From contig NZ_ABVL01000001.1 of assembly GCF_000173075.1 (NCBI RefSeq), forward strand, positions 1-64,000: 64,000 nt of DNA, written 5' to 3'. This DNA comes from Chthoniobacter flavus Ellin428. GTDB taxonomy: Bacteria > Verrucomicrobiota > Verrucomicrobiia > Chthoniobacterales > Chthoniobacteraceae. Below, piece by piece: positions 47,091-57,500 of the stretch. The position numbers and the translations under genes are program-made. Numbering within the stretch: the stretch's first letter is position 1; the number at the start of each line of letters is the position of its first letter. The notes under the pieces are model-generated. The model did not search any database. It was not told where the DNA came from and worked only from the letters and a program-made list of their open reading frames with translations.

Positions 47091-47155
47091 GAGTTGAGAA
47101 AGCGGGGAAGAAGATGTCGCGGCTCTCAACTCTCAGCCATCAACTTTCCGCTCTA
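47091..47155. repeat. Heptad-word palindrome, locus G
   Basis: GAGTTGAGAAAGCGG on the left faces heptads TCTCAAC, TCTCAGC and CATCAAC and a TTTCCGC segment on the right. The hairpin ends at the stop of the PpiD-like gene, so it may act as its terminator. Confidence 0.6.
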
Positions 47156-48676
47156 CGCGCGGAAATGGCTCTCCAGTTGCGCGGCGGCACGGCGCAGCTT
47201 GAGCCACTGCTGGAAGAGCGCCGTCTGCTGGAATTCGGCGAGACTGTCGGCGAGCTGGGTTTTGTCGGCCTTGTATTTGGCCTCGTCGATCGGCAGACGC
47301 TTGCTGACGTAAACGATCAAGCTGCCATCGGAGCTCGGCACCACCGGGCTGACCTGCCCCTGATGAAGATCGCCGGTCGCCTGCATCACTTCCATGGCGT
47401 TCGGCTGATCCATCTTCGGTTCTTTCGGCGAGAAGGCCGGGAAATCCTCCGCCTTGACTCCGAGTTCCTGAGCGGCGGCGGCGAAGGTCTTGCCGCCCTT
47501 GATCGCTTCTTCAATCTTGTTGCGCACGTCGGTGGCCTTGAGGTTCAGCGCTTCCTGCGCCCGCTCGTGCTTGAGCGTGTCTGCGAGGTTCGCCTTGGCT
47601 TCTTCATAGGCGAGCGGACGCGGCGGCGTGATATTCGCGAGCTGCAGCACATAGTAACCGCGGGGCGTCTCGAGCACGTCGCTGTTCGGCTGGTCCTTGG
47701 TGAGCTTGTAGGCCGCGGCGCCGATTTCGCTCGAGGACTCCAAGGCCTCCGGCGGCTTGGAGGCGGGGAACTCCGGCGACTCCTGCACCTTTTCGTTGTA
47801 CTTGGCCGCCACTTCGTCGAACTTCGCGTTCTTGTCGGTCATTGCCACGCTGAAATCCTCCGCCTTCTTTTGTAGGTCGGTCAGCGCCTTCACGCGGGCG
47901 GGGCCGGTCAGCGGCTTGTCCGTGGTCGGCAGGGTGAAGGCCACGAATCGCACCTTGCGGGTTTCATCGGTCTTCAGCGTCGACTTCCGCTCTTCGTAGA
48001 GCTTCTTCACGTCCTCTTCCGGCACTTGGGTGGTGGCCAGGAAGTCGTCGAGCTTGAAGCGCACCACCGAAGCCTCGGTCTTCTGGTTGAGTTGGGTGAA
48101 GCTATCGCGAATCTCGCTATCGGACGGCGCCACGGTCGTCCCGAGGAGGGCCTTTACCTTCTGGAAACGGATGGAATCGCCGATCAACTCGGACAGATCA
48201 TCCGTCGTGAACCCCATGCTGGGCAGGACATTCTGGGCGATCATGATGTACTTCTGGGAATCGTAGGCGCCATTGGTCTGAAAGGCGGGGAGGGCCTGCG
48301 TGGCCGCGAAGATTTCGTCCTCGGTGGCGCTCACCCCGAGTTCGTCGGCCTCATGCTTGAGAACGAGGCTGTTGAAGAAGAAATTCTCGCGCGCTTCCTG
48401 CCGGTTCACGGCCAGCGCCTGATACAGATCCATCATCGGATGCTTGGGCTGGTAGGCCTCCATCTGGGCCAATTGCCGGCAGAGATCGCCCTTGCGGACG
48501 CCACGCTGGGCACTCGGGAGGGAGATATTCTTGCCGTAAATGACGGCGACTTTGCCACTTCCGCTCCGGTCCAGGGCGTCGGTGTGACCATAAAGGAGCG
48601 CAAAGGATATAATCGTCAGCACCGTTACGGAGATCATAATCGCCTGCTGATATTTTCGGAAAAGATGCTGAACCAT
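47153..48676 (-). CDS. PpiD/SurA-like membrane-anchored foldase
   Basis: A 507-residue protein with an N-terminal anchor (AIMISVTVLTIISFALLYG), a SurA_N-like chaperone region (residues about 40-210, with EARENFFFNSLVLKHEADELGVSATEDEIF) and a parvulin-like domain around residues 260-370 (ETPRGYYVLQLANITPPRPLAYEEAKANL). It probably assists folding of exported proteins in the periplasm. It is divergent from the TPR-exbBD operon with 65 bp between starts. Confidence 0.8.
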   Translation of the reverse strand: MVQHLFRKYQQAIMISVTVLTIISFALLYGHTDALDRSGSGKVAVIYGKNISLPSAQRGVRKGDLCRQLAQMEAYQPKHPMMDLYQALAVNRQEARENFFFNSLVLKHEADELGVSATEDEIFAATQALPAFQTNGAYDSQKYIMIAQNVLPSMGFTTDDLSELIGDSIRFQKVKALLGTTVAPSDSEIRDSFTQLNQKTEASVVRFKLDDFLATTQVPEEDVKKLYEERKSTLKTDETRKVRFVAFTLPTTDKPLTGPARVKALTDLQKKAEDFSVAMTDKNAKFDEVAAKYNEKVQESPEFPASKPPEALESSSEIGAAAYKLTKDQPNSDVLETPRGYYVLQLANITPPRPLAYEEAKANLADTLKHERAQEALNLKATDVRNKIEEAIKGGKTFAAAAQELGVKAEDFPAFSPKEPKMDQPNAMEVMQATGDLHQGQVSPVVPSSDGSLIVYVSKRLPIDEAKYKADKTQLADSLAEFQQTALFQQWLKLRRAAAQLESHFRA

Positions 48677-48741
48677 GAATTGGGGAAGTTTCTTAGTTGC
48701 TTTCGGGCGACTGCATTACTAGCTTCCGCCCCGCAGAGCGC

Positions 48742-49506
48742 ATGAAGCTACGTGCCCCCCTCACTATCCAGCAACTCCTTTTTGCCACCGGTATCGCGTT
48801 GCTGATGGCTTTTACCGCCCGCGCGCAGGATTTGATCATCACGAATGACAACCAGCAACGCTCGGTAAAAATCATCGGCGTCTCCGCTTCCGGCAAGATG
48901 CTCGATTTCTACGTGGGTCAGGGCCAGCTTGGCCTCCCGCTGGCCAACATCAAGGAGGTCCGGATGCCCGCTCCGCCGGAATACGCCCAGGCCGTCGCCG
49001 CCTATCAGGCCAAGGACTTCAACAAAGCGCTCACCCTGCTCAAGGCAGTCACCGCCAAATTCAAGGGGATGCCCTCCACGTGGGCGCAGCACGCCACGGG
49101 GATGCTCGGCGATACCTACATTGCCCTCAACGATATCTCGAAGGCGGAAGCCGCCTACAACGACTTCAAGACGCTCTACCCGAACGGCGGCTCGCTGCAA
49201 TCCGAGATCGGCCTCTCCCGCCTGGCGGTCGCCAAGAAGGATTTCGAGACGGCCAAGCAAAAGATCGGGCCGATCACCGACGCAGCCCTGAAGGAAAAGA
49301 CCGTGACGGCGGCCAACGCCCTCGCCTACAGCCAGGCCTTCCTGGTGAGCGGCGAAGTCAAGGAAGCCACCGGAAATTTACCCGGCGCCCTCGAAGATTA
49401 TTTGCGCACGGTAACCCTGTTTTACTATGACCGTGTCGCCGTTGCCGCCGCACAGGAACATGCCGAGGCCCTGCGCACCGCCCACCCCGATGTCGTCGTT
49501 CCTTGA
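48742..49506 (+). CDS. Secreted TPR protein heading the exbB-exbD operon
   Basis: A 254-residue protein with a signal peptide (LLFATGIALLMAFTARAQ), a short beta domain (SVKIIGVSASGKMLDFYVG) and TPR-like helices (AYQAKDFNKALTLLKAV, NDISKAEAAYNDFKTLYPNG). The pattern of a secreted TPR protein followed by exbB and two exbD genes is common in Verrucomicrobiota and Planctomycetota, from memory. It may be a periplasmic partner of the energy-transducing complex. The ATG at 48742 precedes the signal peptide. Confidence 0.75.
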   Translation: MKLRAPLTIQQLLFATGIALLMAFTARAQDLIITNDNQQRSVKIIGVSASGKMLDFYVGQGQLGLPLANIKEVRMPAPPEYAQAVAAYQAKDFNKALTLLKAVTAKFKGMPSTWAQHATGMLGDTYIALNDISKAEAAYNDFKTLYPNGGSLQSEIGLSRLAVAKKDFETAKQKIGPITDAALKEKTVTAANALAYSQAFLVSGEVKEATGNLPGALEDYLRTVTLFYYDRVAVAAAQEHAEALRTAHPDVVVP

Positions 49507-49537
49507 TTTTCACCTCTTCTCTTCAAAGTCAGTCACT

Positions 49538-50452
49538 ATGATCCACCCCCGCTTCCGCCGTTACATTCCTCTCGCCCTTTGTGTTGCCACCGTCTTGTTG
49601 AGCCGCGCCACCGGCCTGGCGCAGGATGACGGCGCCGCTGCTGCGCCTCCCGGTGGCCAGAGCGTCTTCGAAACGATCAAGGAAGGCGGCCCGCTGATCA
49701 TGCTCATCTGGTGCGCGATCATCGGCACTTCGGTGACGATGGTGACGTTCATCATCCAGAACATCATGCAGTTGCGCAAGGCGAAGCTCGCCCCGCCGCC
49801 GCTCATCGCCGCCCTGCAGCAGACCATTCTCGCCGGCAACTACCAGGAAGCCTGGGAGACCTGCAACGCGAACCGCAACTATCTCGCCAACGTCCTCAAG
49901 TCCGGCCTCACCCGCATCGGCCGTGGCAAGGAAGCCGTGGAAGACGCGGTGGCCGAACATGGCCTGCGCGAAGCCACCATGCTCCGCACGCGGAACAGCT
50001 ACCTTTCGGTTATCGGGGTCGTCAGCCCCATGATCGGGCTGCTCGGCACCGTTATTGGTATGATGGGCGCCTTCCGCGTTCTGGCCGGCAGCGGCATCAG
50101 CGATCCACGCGCGCTTTCCGGCAAGATCGGTGAAGTGCTCCTCGCCACGGCGAGCGGTCTCTTCATCGCCATCCCGGCCTTCGTTTCCTACTACGTCTTC
50201 CGCAACATCTCCCAGATGTGCATCGTGCACGCGGACGACGTGGTGAACTCGCTGCTCCTCGACATTCCCTTCGACGAACTCCAGGGCGTGCAGGTGGGCG
50301 ACAGCTTTAATTCCGGTGGCGGTGCAATCGCCGCGGGTGCGCGCAAAGTTTCCATCGCTCTCACCACGGCCTGCCCGATCTGCGGCGGCTCGGTCACGCC
50401 CGGCGTGAACCCCTGCCCGCACTGTGGTTCGACCCTCGACTGGGAAGCCTAA
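49538..50452 (+). CDS. exbB: ExbB/TolQ/MotA-family proton channel with C-terminal zinc ribbon
   Basis: A 304-residue protein with a signal-like first segment (IPLALCVATVLLSRATGLAQ) and three further membrane segments: GPLIMLIWCAIIGTSVTMVTF, YLSVIGVVSPMIGLLGTVIGMMGAF (the typical ExbB signature) and VLLATASGLFIAIPAFVSYYVF. The last 25 residues form a CPICGG-x(10)-CPHCGS zinc ribbon, which ordinary ExbB proteins lack. It works with ExbD to convert proton motive force into work on an outer-membrane partner. It is followed by two exbD genes. Confidence 0.9.
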   Translation: MIHPRFRRYIPLALCVATVLLSRATGLAQDDGAAAAPPGGQSVFETIKEGGPLIMLIWCAIIGTSVTMVTFIIQNIMQLRKAKLAPPPLIAALQQTILAGNYQEAWETCNANRNYLANVLKSGLTRIGRGKEAVEDAVAEHGLREATMLRTRNSYLSVIGVVSPMIGLLGTVIGMMGAFRVLAGSGISDPRALSGKIGEVLLATASGLFIAIPAFVSYYVFRNISQMCIVHADDVVNSLLLDIPFDELQGVQVGDSFNSGGGAIAAGARKVSIALTTACPICGGSVTPGVNPCPHCGSTLDWEA

Positions 50453-50472
50453 GCCCTTAAGGGACCTGATCC

Positions 50473-50952
50473 ATGGCCCACCGTGCGACACATGCGAAGC
50501 AGAACCGGCAGGCGACCCGGCTTCCTCCCGAGGAAGATCCGGAGTTCCAGATCGCGCCGATGATCGACATTCTGCTCGTGCTGCTCGTCTTCTTCATGTC
50601 GATCAGCTCGACGGAAGTGTTGCAGGTCAACAAGGACATCACCCTCCCGGTGGCCAAAGACGCCAAACCGGCGGAGAAGAACACCAAGGGCCAGACAATC
50701 GTCAACGTCACCTGGAACCCGATCACCAACATCGGTGGCCTCGAGGTGGACAACAACAAGTTCGGCCAGCCCGAGCAGATGGTCGGCTATTTGCAGACCA
50801 AGGTGCAGGCCAATGCCGACATGCGCATCCTCATTCGTGCCGACCGCAACGTGCGCTACGATTACCTCAAGCAGGTGATGATCGCCGCGGGCAAAGCCGG
50901 CGTCGGCAAGGTGACCTTCTCAGTGGTCGACAAGGACTCGAACAATCCTTAA
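50473..50952 (+). CDS. exbD: ExbD/TolR-family protein, first copy
   Basis: A 159-residue protein with one membrane segment carrying the proton-relay aspartate (FQIAPMIDILLVLLVFFMSI) and a periplasmic domain ending YDYLKQVMIAAGKAGVGKVTFSV, the TolR/ExbD fold. It starts 20 bp after exbB. It pairs with the ExbB channel and with the second ExbD. Confidence 0.9.
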   Translation: MAHRATHAKQNRQATRLPPEEDPEFQIAPMIDILLVLLVFFMSISSTEVLQVNKDITLPVAKDAKPAEKNTKGQTIVNVTWNPITNIGGLEVDNNKFGQPEQMVGYLQTKVQANADMRILIRADRNVRYDYLKQVMIAAGKAGVGKVTFSVVDKDSNNP

Positions 50953-50998
50953 TCCCCCAACTCATTTTTACGTTCATGCTTAACGAAAGGAACTGCTC

Positions 50999-51415
50999 AT
51001 GGCTGGTAGCGTAGGTTCAGAAGACGGCGACATCGGGTTCCAGATCGCGCCCATGGTCGACGTGGTGTTCGTGCTCATGCTCTTCTTCATGGCCAGCGCC
51101 GGTTCGCAGGTCACCGAGAACGAGCTGAATATCAGTCTCCCCAGCGGCGCCAAGGCCACGGCGGATTCGACGGCGAAAACGCCGATCATCATCGATATCT
51201 CACCCGAGGGCCAGGTCGTGGCCAACAACCAGGCTTTCGGCACGCCGACAGATAAGAATCTCCTCACTTTGCGGGACTGGCTCAAGGCCACCCAAGGCTT
51301 TGGCGGGGAAGACCCAGTCATCATCCGGCCCAACTCCGAGACCCGCCACGAGCGCATCATCGATGTCTTGAACGCCTGCGCTGCCGCGGGCATCAAGAAT
51401 CTGACGTTCTCTTAA
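50999..51415 (+). CDS. exbD: ExbD/TolR-family protein, second copy
   Basis: A 138-residue ExbD with membrane segment GFQIAPMVDVVFVLMLFFMAS (relay Asp present) and a periplasmic domain with LNISLPSGAKATAD and ETRHERIIDVLNACAAAGIKNLTF. It is clearly different in sequence from the first copy, so the complex may hold ExbD heterodimers. A GAAAGGA ribosome binding site precedes the ATG. Confidence 0.9.
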   Translation: MAGSVGSEDGDIGFQIAPMVDVVFVLMLFFMASAGSQVTENELNISLPSGAKATADSTAKTPIIIDISPEGQVVANNQAFGTPTDKNLLTLRDWLKATQGFGGEDPVIIRPNSETRHERIIDVLNACAAAGIKNLTFS

Positions 51416-51427
51416 GCGTCCATCTTC

Positions 51428-51613
51428 TCAAGCGACCGCCCGCTCTTCCGGCGGATGCAGGTGCTTGAGCAATTCGGCGAGGCGCTCATCGTAGAGATTG
51501 AGCATCGGCGATTCGCCATTGGGCTCGATCCATTCGGGATGCTCGGCCGCCAACGCTTCGTGCATCCTCCGGCGCAGTTCCGCATAGGCGCGGATCTCAT
51601 CAGCCGGCGACAT
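51428..51613 (-). CDS. Small hypothetical protein, 61 residues
   Basis: A charged helical protein (SPADEIRAYAELRRRMHEALAAEHPEWIE, then YDERLAELLKHLHPPEE). The ATG at 51613 overlaps the end of the upstream gene by 14 bp, which argues for coupled expression. No family is recognised; the style recalls small proteins of unknown role in Verrucomicrobiota. The neighbouring exbD gene converges on it with a 12-bp gap. Confidence 0.6.
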   Translation of the reverse strand: MSPADEIRAYAELRRRMHEALAAEHPEWIEPNGESPMLNLYDERLAELLKHLHPPEERAVA

Positions 51614-51872
51614 AAATACCCCCTCGGCGAATATGTGGGGCGCGAGTGGGGGCCGGCGCATGCGGACGGAACAAATCGACGATCCAAGCCAGTCCGCGGA
51701 ACGGCAACCCGACGACGAAATTCCATATCGCCCGACGTTGAGCCCGGCGAGCCAGCCTGCGCTCACGCCGCGCCAGCAAGCCACCAATCAAGCCGCTTTG
51801 GCTAAGTGTCGGGATCGAGGTGCTGTTGGGATACTGGAACCGATAATCTTCCAAGGAAATGGGCATATTCAT
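51600..51872 (-). CDS. Small basic, possibly membrane-associated protein, 90 residues
   Basis: The sequence has a Tyr/Ser-rich start (MPISLEDYRFQYPNSTS), a basic stretch (LLARRERRLARRAQRRA) and one moderately hydrophobic segment (WNFVVGLPFRGLAWIVDLF), then a basic tail. The function is unknown. It overlaps the next small gene by 14 bp. ATG at 51872 or 51866; upstream open codons are not credible. Confidence 0.55.
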   Translation of the reverse strand: MNMPISLEDYRFQYPNSTSIPTLSQSGLIGGLLARRERRLARRAQRRAIWNFVVGLPFRGLAWIVDLFRPHAPAPTRAPHIRRGGIYVAG

Positions 51873-52017
51873 GGGATTTGGCGGTTTGTGGTTGGATTGA
51901 GTTTCGTGTGAACGAACCTCTGTAACACATCTTACGTGCCAGGCCTCCCGTACGGCCTTATCACCCACCTCACCAGCATCTTACGCCCCCAGAACGCCCA
52001 GAGGCCCCCCCTCCAAT

Positions 52018-52167
52018 TATTCGTAATCTACGAAATGTCGTCCTTGCAGTTACGAACAATCGTGACTTGCCCCTTTGATGGTAGCATCCCCCATTTTTGT
52101 AGCCCGCCCTTTCGTCATTCGTTCCCGCTCAGCGAGATCATTCGTCATTCGTCATTCGTCATCTCCC
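52018..52167. repeat. Heptad-word repeat, locus H
   Basis: Three perfect tandem ATTCGTC heptads (about 52138-52160), preceded by related words (TTTCGTC, ATTCGTT) and, 100 bp upstream, by TTCGTA-atc-TACGAA. It is the least palindromic member of the class. No gene is seen from 51873 to 52261. Confidence 0.55.
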
Positions 52168-52261
52168 CTCCGCGCCGGCGCGGAAAGCACACCGCCGCTC
52201 CCCCCACGGGAGCGGCGGCGGCTTCTCCTCCGCCGATCATCACCTCGGCGGCTTCCACGCT

Positions 52262-54551
52262 CTATAAGGTCTTCACATAGATCCACGTCTCCGCCCGCGC
52301 ACCCGTGGCCGGGTCCCGCACGCTGAGGCGGTGCATCCCCTCGCTCACCTCCGCATACGTCCGTCCATCTCGTTCGCGGAACTCCAGCGAATCGCTCTGC
52401 CACACCGCTCGCGCCGCCCCACTCGCCAGCACCGGCACGAACCGGCTCGACGGCAAATCCGGATCGATCACATACGTCGTCCCCGCCACCGGCGCTTCCA
52501 CCCGCAGCGTCGTGTCCCGCGCATCACACAACGCGCGTGACGCGATCCCATTCTCCCCGCTCTCCATCCACGCGCGATAGTCCGGCCCGAGCTTAACCCG
52601 CCCTTCGGCATCGTAATCCGCCGGCGATTCCACCGGCGGCAAATGATCGCGCAAAAACTTCTCCCGCACCGCATCCAGCCGCGCTTGCGTGAGCAGCTTG
52701 CCGGTGAGCGGCTGCACCTCGCGCTCCACGACCGTCTCCGGCGTGGCAAACCACGTCGTCCCAAAGCGTGCATGCAAATGCTCCATCACCGCGTGCATGA
52801 TCGGCGCCGCACCCGTCACCCCCGAGACATCGCGCATCGGCGAGCCATCGAAATTTCCCACCCACGCGCCAACGGTGAATTCCGGCGTGTATCCCACCGT
52901 CCAGTTGTCGCGATAATCCGTGCTCGTTCCGGTTTTGCACGCCACCGGAAAATCGAACCGCAACGCCGAGTGAGACCCGAAGCCGATCATCCGCGCGGTA
53001 TTGTCACTCAGCATATCCGCGATCAGCCACGCCGCATCGCGCGTCTGCGCCGTGTGCCCGGCCGCGACGGGGATCGACGCAATATCCACGCGCTTCTCCA
53101 GTGCCGGATCGAGCACCAGGCGATACGGCCGCCACTCGCCGAGTCGCGCCAGCGCCGCATAGGCATTCGTCAGCTCGATCAAACGCGTCTCCGCATTTCC
53201 AATCGTCAGCCCGAGGCCATAATGCTCCGCCGGTTCTTCCAGCGTGGTCATCCCCCACGCGCGCAACCGCGCCTGCAGCGGCCCCGCACCGCCGAGCGAA
53301 CTCAGCACCCGGACCGCCGGGATATTCAGCGAATTGGCGAGCGCCAGCCGATAGCTCAGCGGCCCATGACAGCGTTTGTTGTAGTTCTCCGGCCGATACA
53401 CTCCCGTCGACGTGGCGAACGTCGCCGGCACATCCGCCACGATCGTCGCCGGCGTCGCTCCACGCTCCAGCGCGAGCAGATAAGTAAAAGGCTTGAACGT
53501 CGACCCGGCGGAGCGCGACGCCAATGCGCCATTCACCTGGCCCGTGCCCGGCGCGAAATAATTCTCCGAACCCACCAGCGCGATCACCTCGCCCGTCCGG
53601 TTGTCGATCACCACCACCGCGCCGTCGTGCACATTCTTTTCGCGCAACGGCGTGAGCCGTTCTTTCACCGTGTCTTCCACGAAGCGGTTTAGGTCGAGAT
53701 CGAGCGTGGTCGCCACTGTCGCCGGCGCACCCGCCGGCAATTCCTGCATCACGAAATCCACGAAATGCGGCGCGCGGAAAAGCCGTTGTCGCGGCTGCAG
53801 CGTGAGCTTCTCCTGCGACGCGTTGGCAAATTGATCGGCGCCCAGCCAGCCATCGTCCCACATGCGCTCCAGCACCGTCATCTGGCGCTGCTTCGCCTGG
53901 GCGAAATTTGCGATGCGGATTCAGCCGCGTCGGATTCTTCGGCAACCCGGCGAGAAACGCCGCTTCCGCATCGCTCAAATCTCCCAGCGGCTTGCCGAAA
54001 TAGTAATCCGCCGCCGACGCGACGCCGATGTTCATGTTCCCGAAATCAAGCCGGTTCAAATACGCCTCGAGAATTTCGTCCTTCGTCCACAACTGCTCCA
54101 ACCGCACCGCGCGCACCGCCTCGAGCAGTTTCGTCGTCAGCGTGCGCGGGCGTGGATCTGAAATCTTTACGAGCTGCTGGGTGATCGTCGACGCGCCCGA
54201 CGTCACGTGTCCGTGCCGCACATTGCCGAAGACCGCACGCGCCAGGGCCGCGAAATCGATTCCGTGATGCTCGAAGAAACGTTTGTCCTCCGCCGCGAGC
54301 ATCGCGTGAATGAGATTCGGTGGTACGTCCGACAACTCCACCCTGTGCGCGAAACGCTCCTCCGTCCGCGCCTCCCGCAGCGGTACGCCGTGCCGATCCG
54401 TAAACTCCACGCTCTGCGCCGCCGGCCGCAACAGCGTCGGCGGCAGCGTCACGAACTGGAGCCCCACCCAGCCCAGCGCCGCCAGCACGACGGCGCCACG
54501 TAGCAGCCACCACGCGGTCTTCTTCACGGCGATGAGGCGACCGGGCTTCAT
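52262..54551 (-). CDS. pbpC: Penicillin-binding protein 1C, frameshifted
   Basis: A bifunctional peptidoglycan synthase of about 760 residues. There is an N-terminal anchor (LLRGAVVLAALGWVGLQFV), a GT51 transglycosylase domain with LAAEDKRFFEHHGIDFAALARA and TSGASTITQQLVK, and a transpeptidase domain with SAGSTFKPFTYLLALE (SxxK), ANSLNIPAVR (SxN) and CKTGTSTDYRDNW (KTG). A BiPBP_C domain (RFVPVLASGAARAVWQSDSLEF) ends the protein. The frame breaks between the two catalytic domains in AAATTT at 53904-53909; one base less gives HRNFAQAKQRQMTVLERMWDDG. The start overlaps the alpha-2-macroglobulin stop as ATGA. Confidence 0.93.
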
Positions 54552-57500
54552 TTCAACGGCAGGCTCGAGAGTTGCACCGTCTCCGTCATCCCGTAGCGCT
54601 CGGGATGATACATCTCCTCGATCTTCGCCGACGGCGCCGTCGCCGTGCCTGCCGCCCGCACCCGCGCCAGATAGCGGATGCTGTATTCACCCGAATTCAA
54701 GTCGTCGGCAAAGAACAGCGCGCGATCGTCGCGCAATTCATGGTTACTGCTCTCCCAATCGAGGCCGAGTGTATGTCCGGCCAACGTCTCCTGCGATTTG
54801 AAGACCGGGTTGACCGCCTCGAAAATCGCCGGCAACGGATCGGCCACCGCCACATAATGCGCTGGCTGGTGCACCGTGATATCCAGCGTCACGAGCACGC
54901 GATCGCCGATGCGCGGCTCCTTCAATTCCCGCAGCGTGCCGTCGTCCTCCACTTTCGCATAATGGCGCTGAATGGAATAGCCCCGGTCCTGCCGCGGCTG
55001 TACGAAGCTGGTCGGCTGTGACTCCACCAGCACCTCGGCAAAGACCCGCTTCTTCCACGGATTCACGAACGGCATCGGCTTGCCGCCGCCATCCTTCGCC
55101 AGCGGGAAGTGGACGACATCCAGCGCCGATTTGGCATTCAACGTGACGGGTTCCGTCCGCCCATTCCAGGCCAGCGTCCCCGTGATGTTCGTGTCCGGCT
55201 TCTCCCCGTGACGGAAGTATTCCGCCAGCGCGAGCAGCGACCAGCAATTGCCCTGCGTCGTGCTCCACTGGCCGGCCACACGCTCGTTCATCAGTTCCGT
55301 GGCCAGCTTCTCGACATTACTCGACTTCGGCTGGCACCGCTCCCAGGCTAGCAGCCGCATCGCGGTATCCCGCGACGACGACCAGAAGTAATCGTCCTCC
55401 GGCAACGGCTTCTCGTGCCGCGGCTTGAGCAGTTCGGCAATCATCGAGGACGGCCCGTGACTTTCCGCGATGGCCATCGTCAGCACCGCGCGATCCTCCG
55501 GCGTGAGCTTGTCGCGCTGCCGGTACATCTGCTCATGGTAAGCAGGCTCCGCTTTTCCCGCGGCCGCAAGCGCATACAGCGCCAGGCAACGATCCGAGAA
55601 GCCCGCCATGGCCGAGTGCCGATCCGTGTGCTCGCCCTTCGTCCCGCGCAATTGCTGGCTCAGATAATTCATCAGCCGATCGAACGAATCGTCCGGCACC
55701 TGGAATCCCGCGCGCCGCGCCATCGTCATGCCCACGCACCATACGCGCTACCCCCAGAACATCGGCTCTTCCCCGCCCGGCCAGTAGCTGAGGCCCACCC
55801 GACGACGTCTGCATCGAGAGCAACCGATCAACGCCGCGATTCACCGCCACCTTGATTTCCGCCGGCGACTTCTGCAGCGACGGCAGCACGCTGTGGAAAT
55901 CGCGCATCGTAATCCACGGCAGCATGCTCGACGTCGTCTGCTCCACACAGCCATAGGGATATTCCAGCACGCTATCGAGCGATTCGCGCAACTCGATCGC
56001 CCGCGAATTCGTGAGACTCACCTGCATCGTGCCCGTGCCTTCGAGCAATTCCGGGCTGACGTTCGCGAGCAGGTTCGCCTCGTTGCCGCGCAATTCCGCC
56101 AGCCGCATCTCCCGCTTCAGCGGCACCGGGTAGCCGACCTGCAGGGTCGTCTGCACAGCGTCCTGGTATTTCATCCCGTCGCCGGTAAACGCTGCCGTCC
56201 ACTGCCACACCGCGCGTCCCGCCTGCGTGAACGTCACCGGAATATCCACCGCGACCGAACCGTGCGCCGGCAATTGCACATGCCGCTTTTCGCTCGACGA
56301 CGACACCGTGCGGTCCAACTCCACGCGCACATCCACTTCGCCAGCAGTCTCCGTGAGATTATGCAGCACACCGCGCAGCAGGATCGTGTCACCGACATTG
56401 GCGAAGCGCGGCAGCGCCGGCTCGAGCATCATCGGCTTGTTCACTTCGAACGACGAATCCGCGCTGCCAAATTGATCGCGTGCCGTCTGCACCACAGCGA
56501 TGAGCCGATAGCGTGTGAGACTGTCCGGCGCCGCGAACTTCGCCTCGACATGCCCCGTTGGGTCGCTCCGCAGGCTGCCCTGCCACAGCGCGCAGGTCGT
56601 GAAGTCTTTCCGCAACGCCGCGCTCGCTTCATCGCCCCCGCCGCCCACGAGGTAACCCTTGTTGCCATAGGCGCGCTGCCCCGGATCCTCCGGGAGCAGC
56701 GTCGGCAAGGTCAGCCCAGTGGTCACGGCGAGGGCGCGTTCCTGGTTGAAGAAAGTGAGCGGATCCGGCGTCTTGTAACCCATCAGGCTGAGCACACCTT
56801 CATCCACCGCATAGAGCGTCACCTCGGCGTTCGCCACCGCATGTCCGCCGGAGTCCAGCACCTCGGCGCTCACGCTCACCTGGTCACCCGGCCGATAACT
56901 CGGTGCCTCGGGCTTCACATACACGGTGAGTTTCGACTCCGGCCGCGCGAGCTTGAGCTGGCAATAACCCACACGGTATTCCGGCGCCTGGTACTTCTTC
57001 GGGCTGTTCGCCGCGCCGCGCAGCATCATCACCGAGATGAAGACATTCGGTGCGTCGCTTTCCTGCAGCGGCACCTCGACGACCGAAGCGTTCCCCTGAA
57101 GATGCGTGACGAACGACCGCAACACTTTCTCGCGCTCCACCGTCACCAGCGCTTCGCCCGCGATCGGCGTCTTGACCAGCACCTTCGCTGTCTGCCCGGC
57201 GCGGTACTCCGCCCGGTCGGCCACGAGCTCGATCTGGAAGGGATTCGAATAATTCCACCCCGTCTGGCCCGCGCCCCACACATTGAACGAAGTGGTCGTC
57301 GCCACCTTGCGCCCCTGCGCATCCTCGCTCGTGGCCTCGAGCAAATACTCGCCTGGTTTGCCCACGGCAAACGACGTCCCTTTCTCACCGGGCGCCAGCG
57401 CCCACTTATTCTCCGTGCCGACCAACGCGCAGGTCTGGACCTCGCGCGTGGTCAGCACTTCGAAACGCGGCTCACTGCGATACTCCGAGGCGTTCCCCGC

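Noticed and set aside
52138..52162. Short tandem repeats that could suggest a CRISPR array
   Set aside because: The unit is 7 nt with no spacers, and no cas gene is present.
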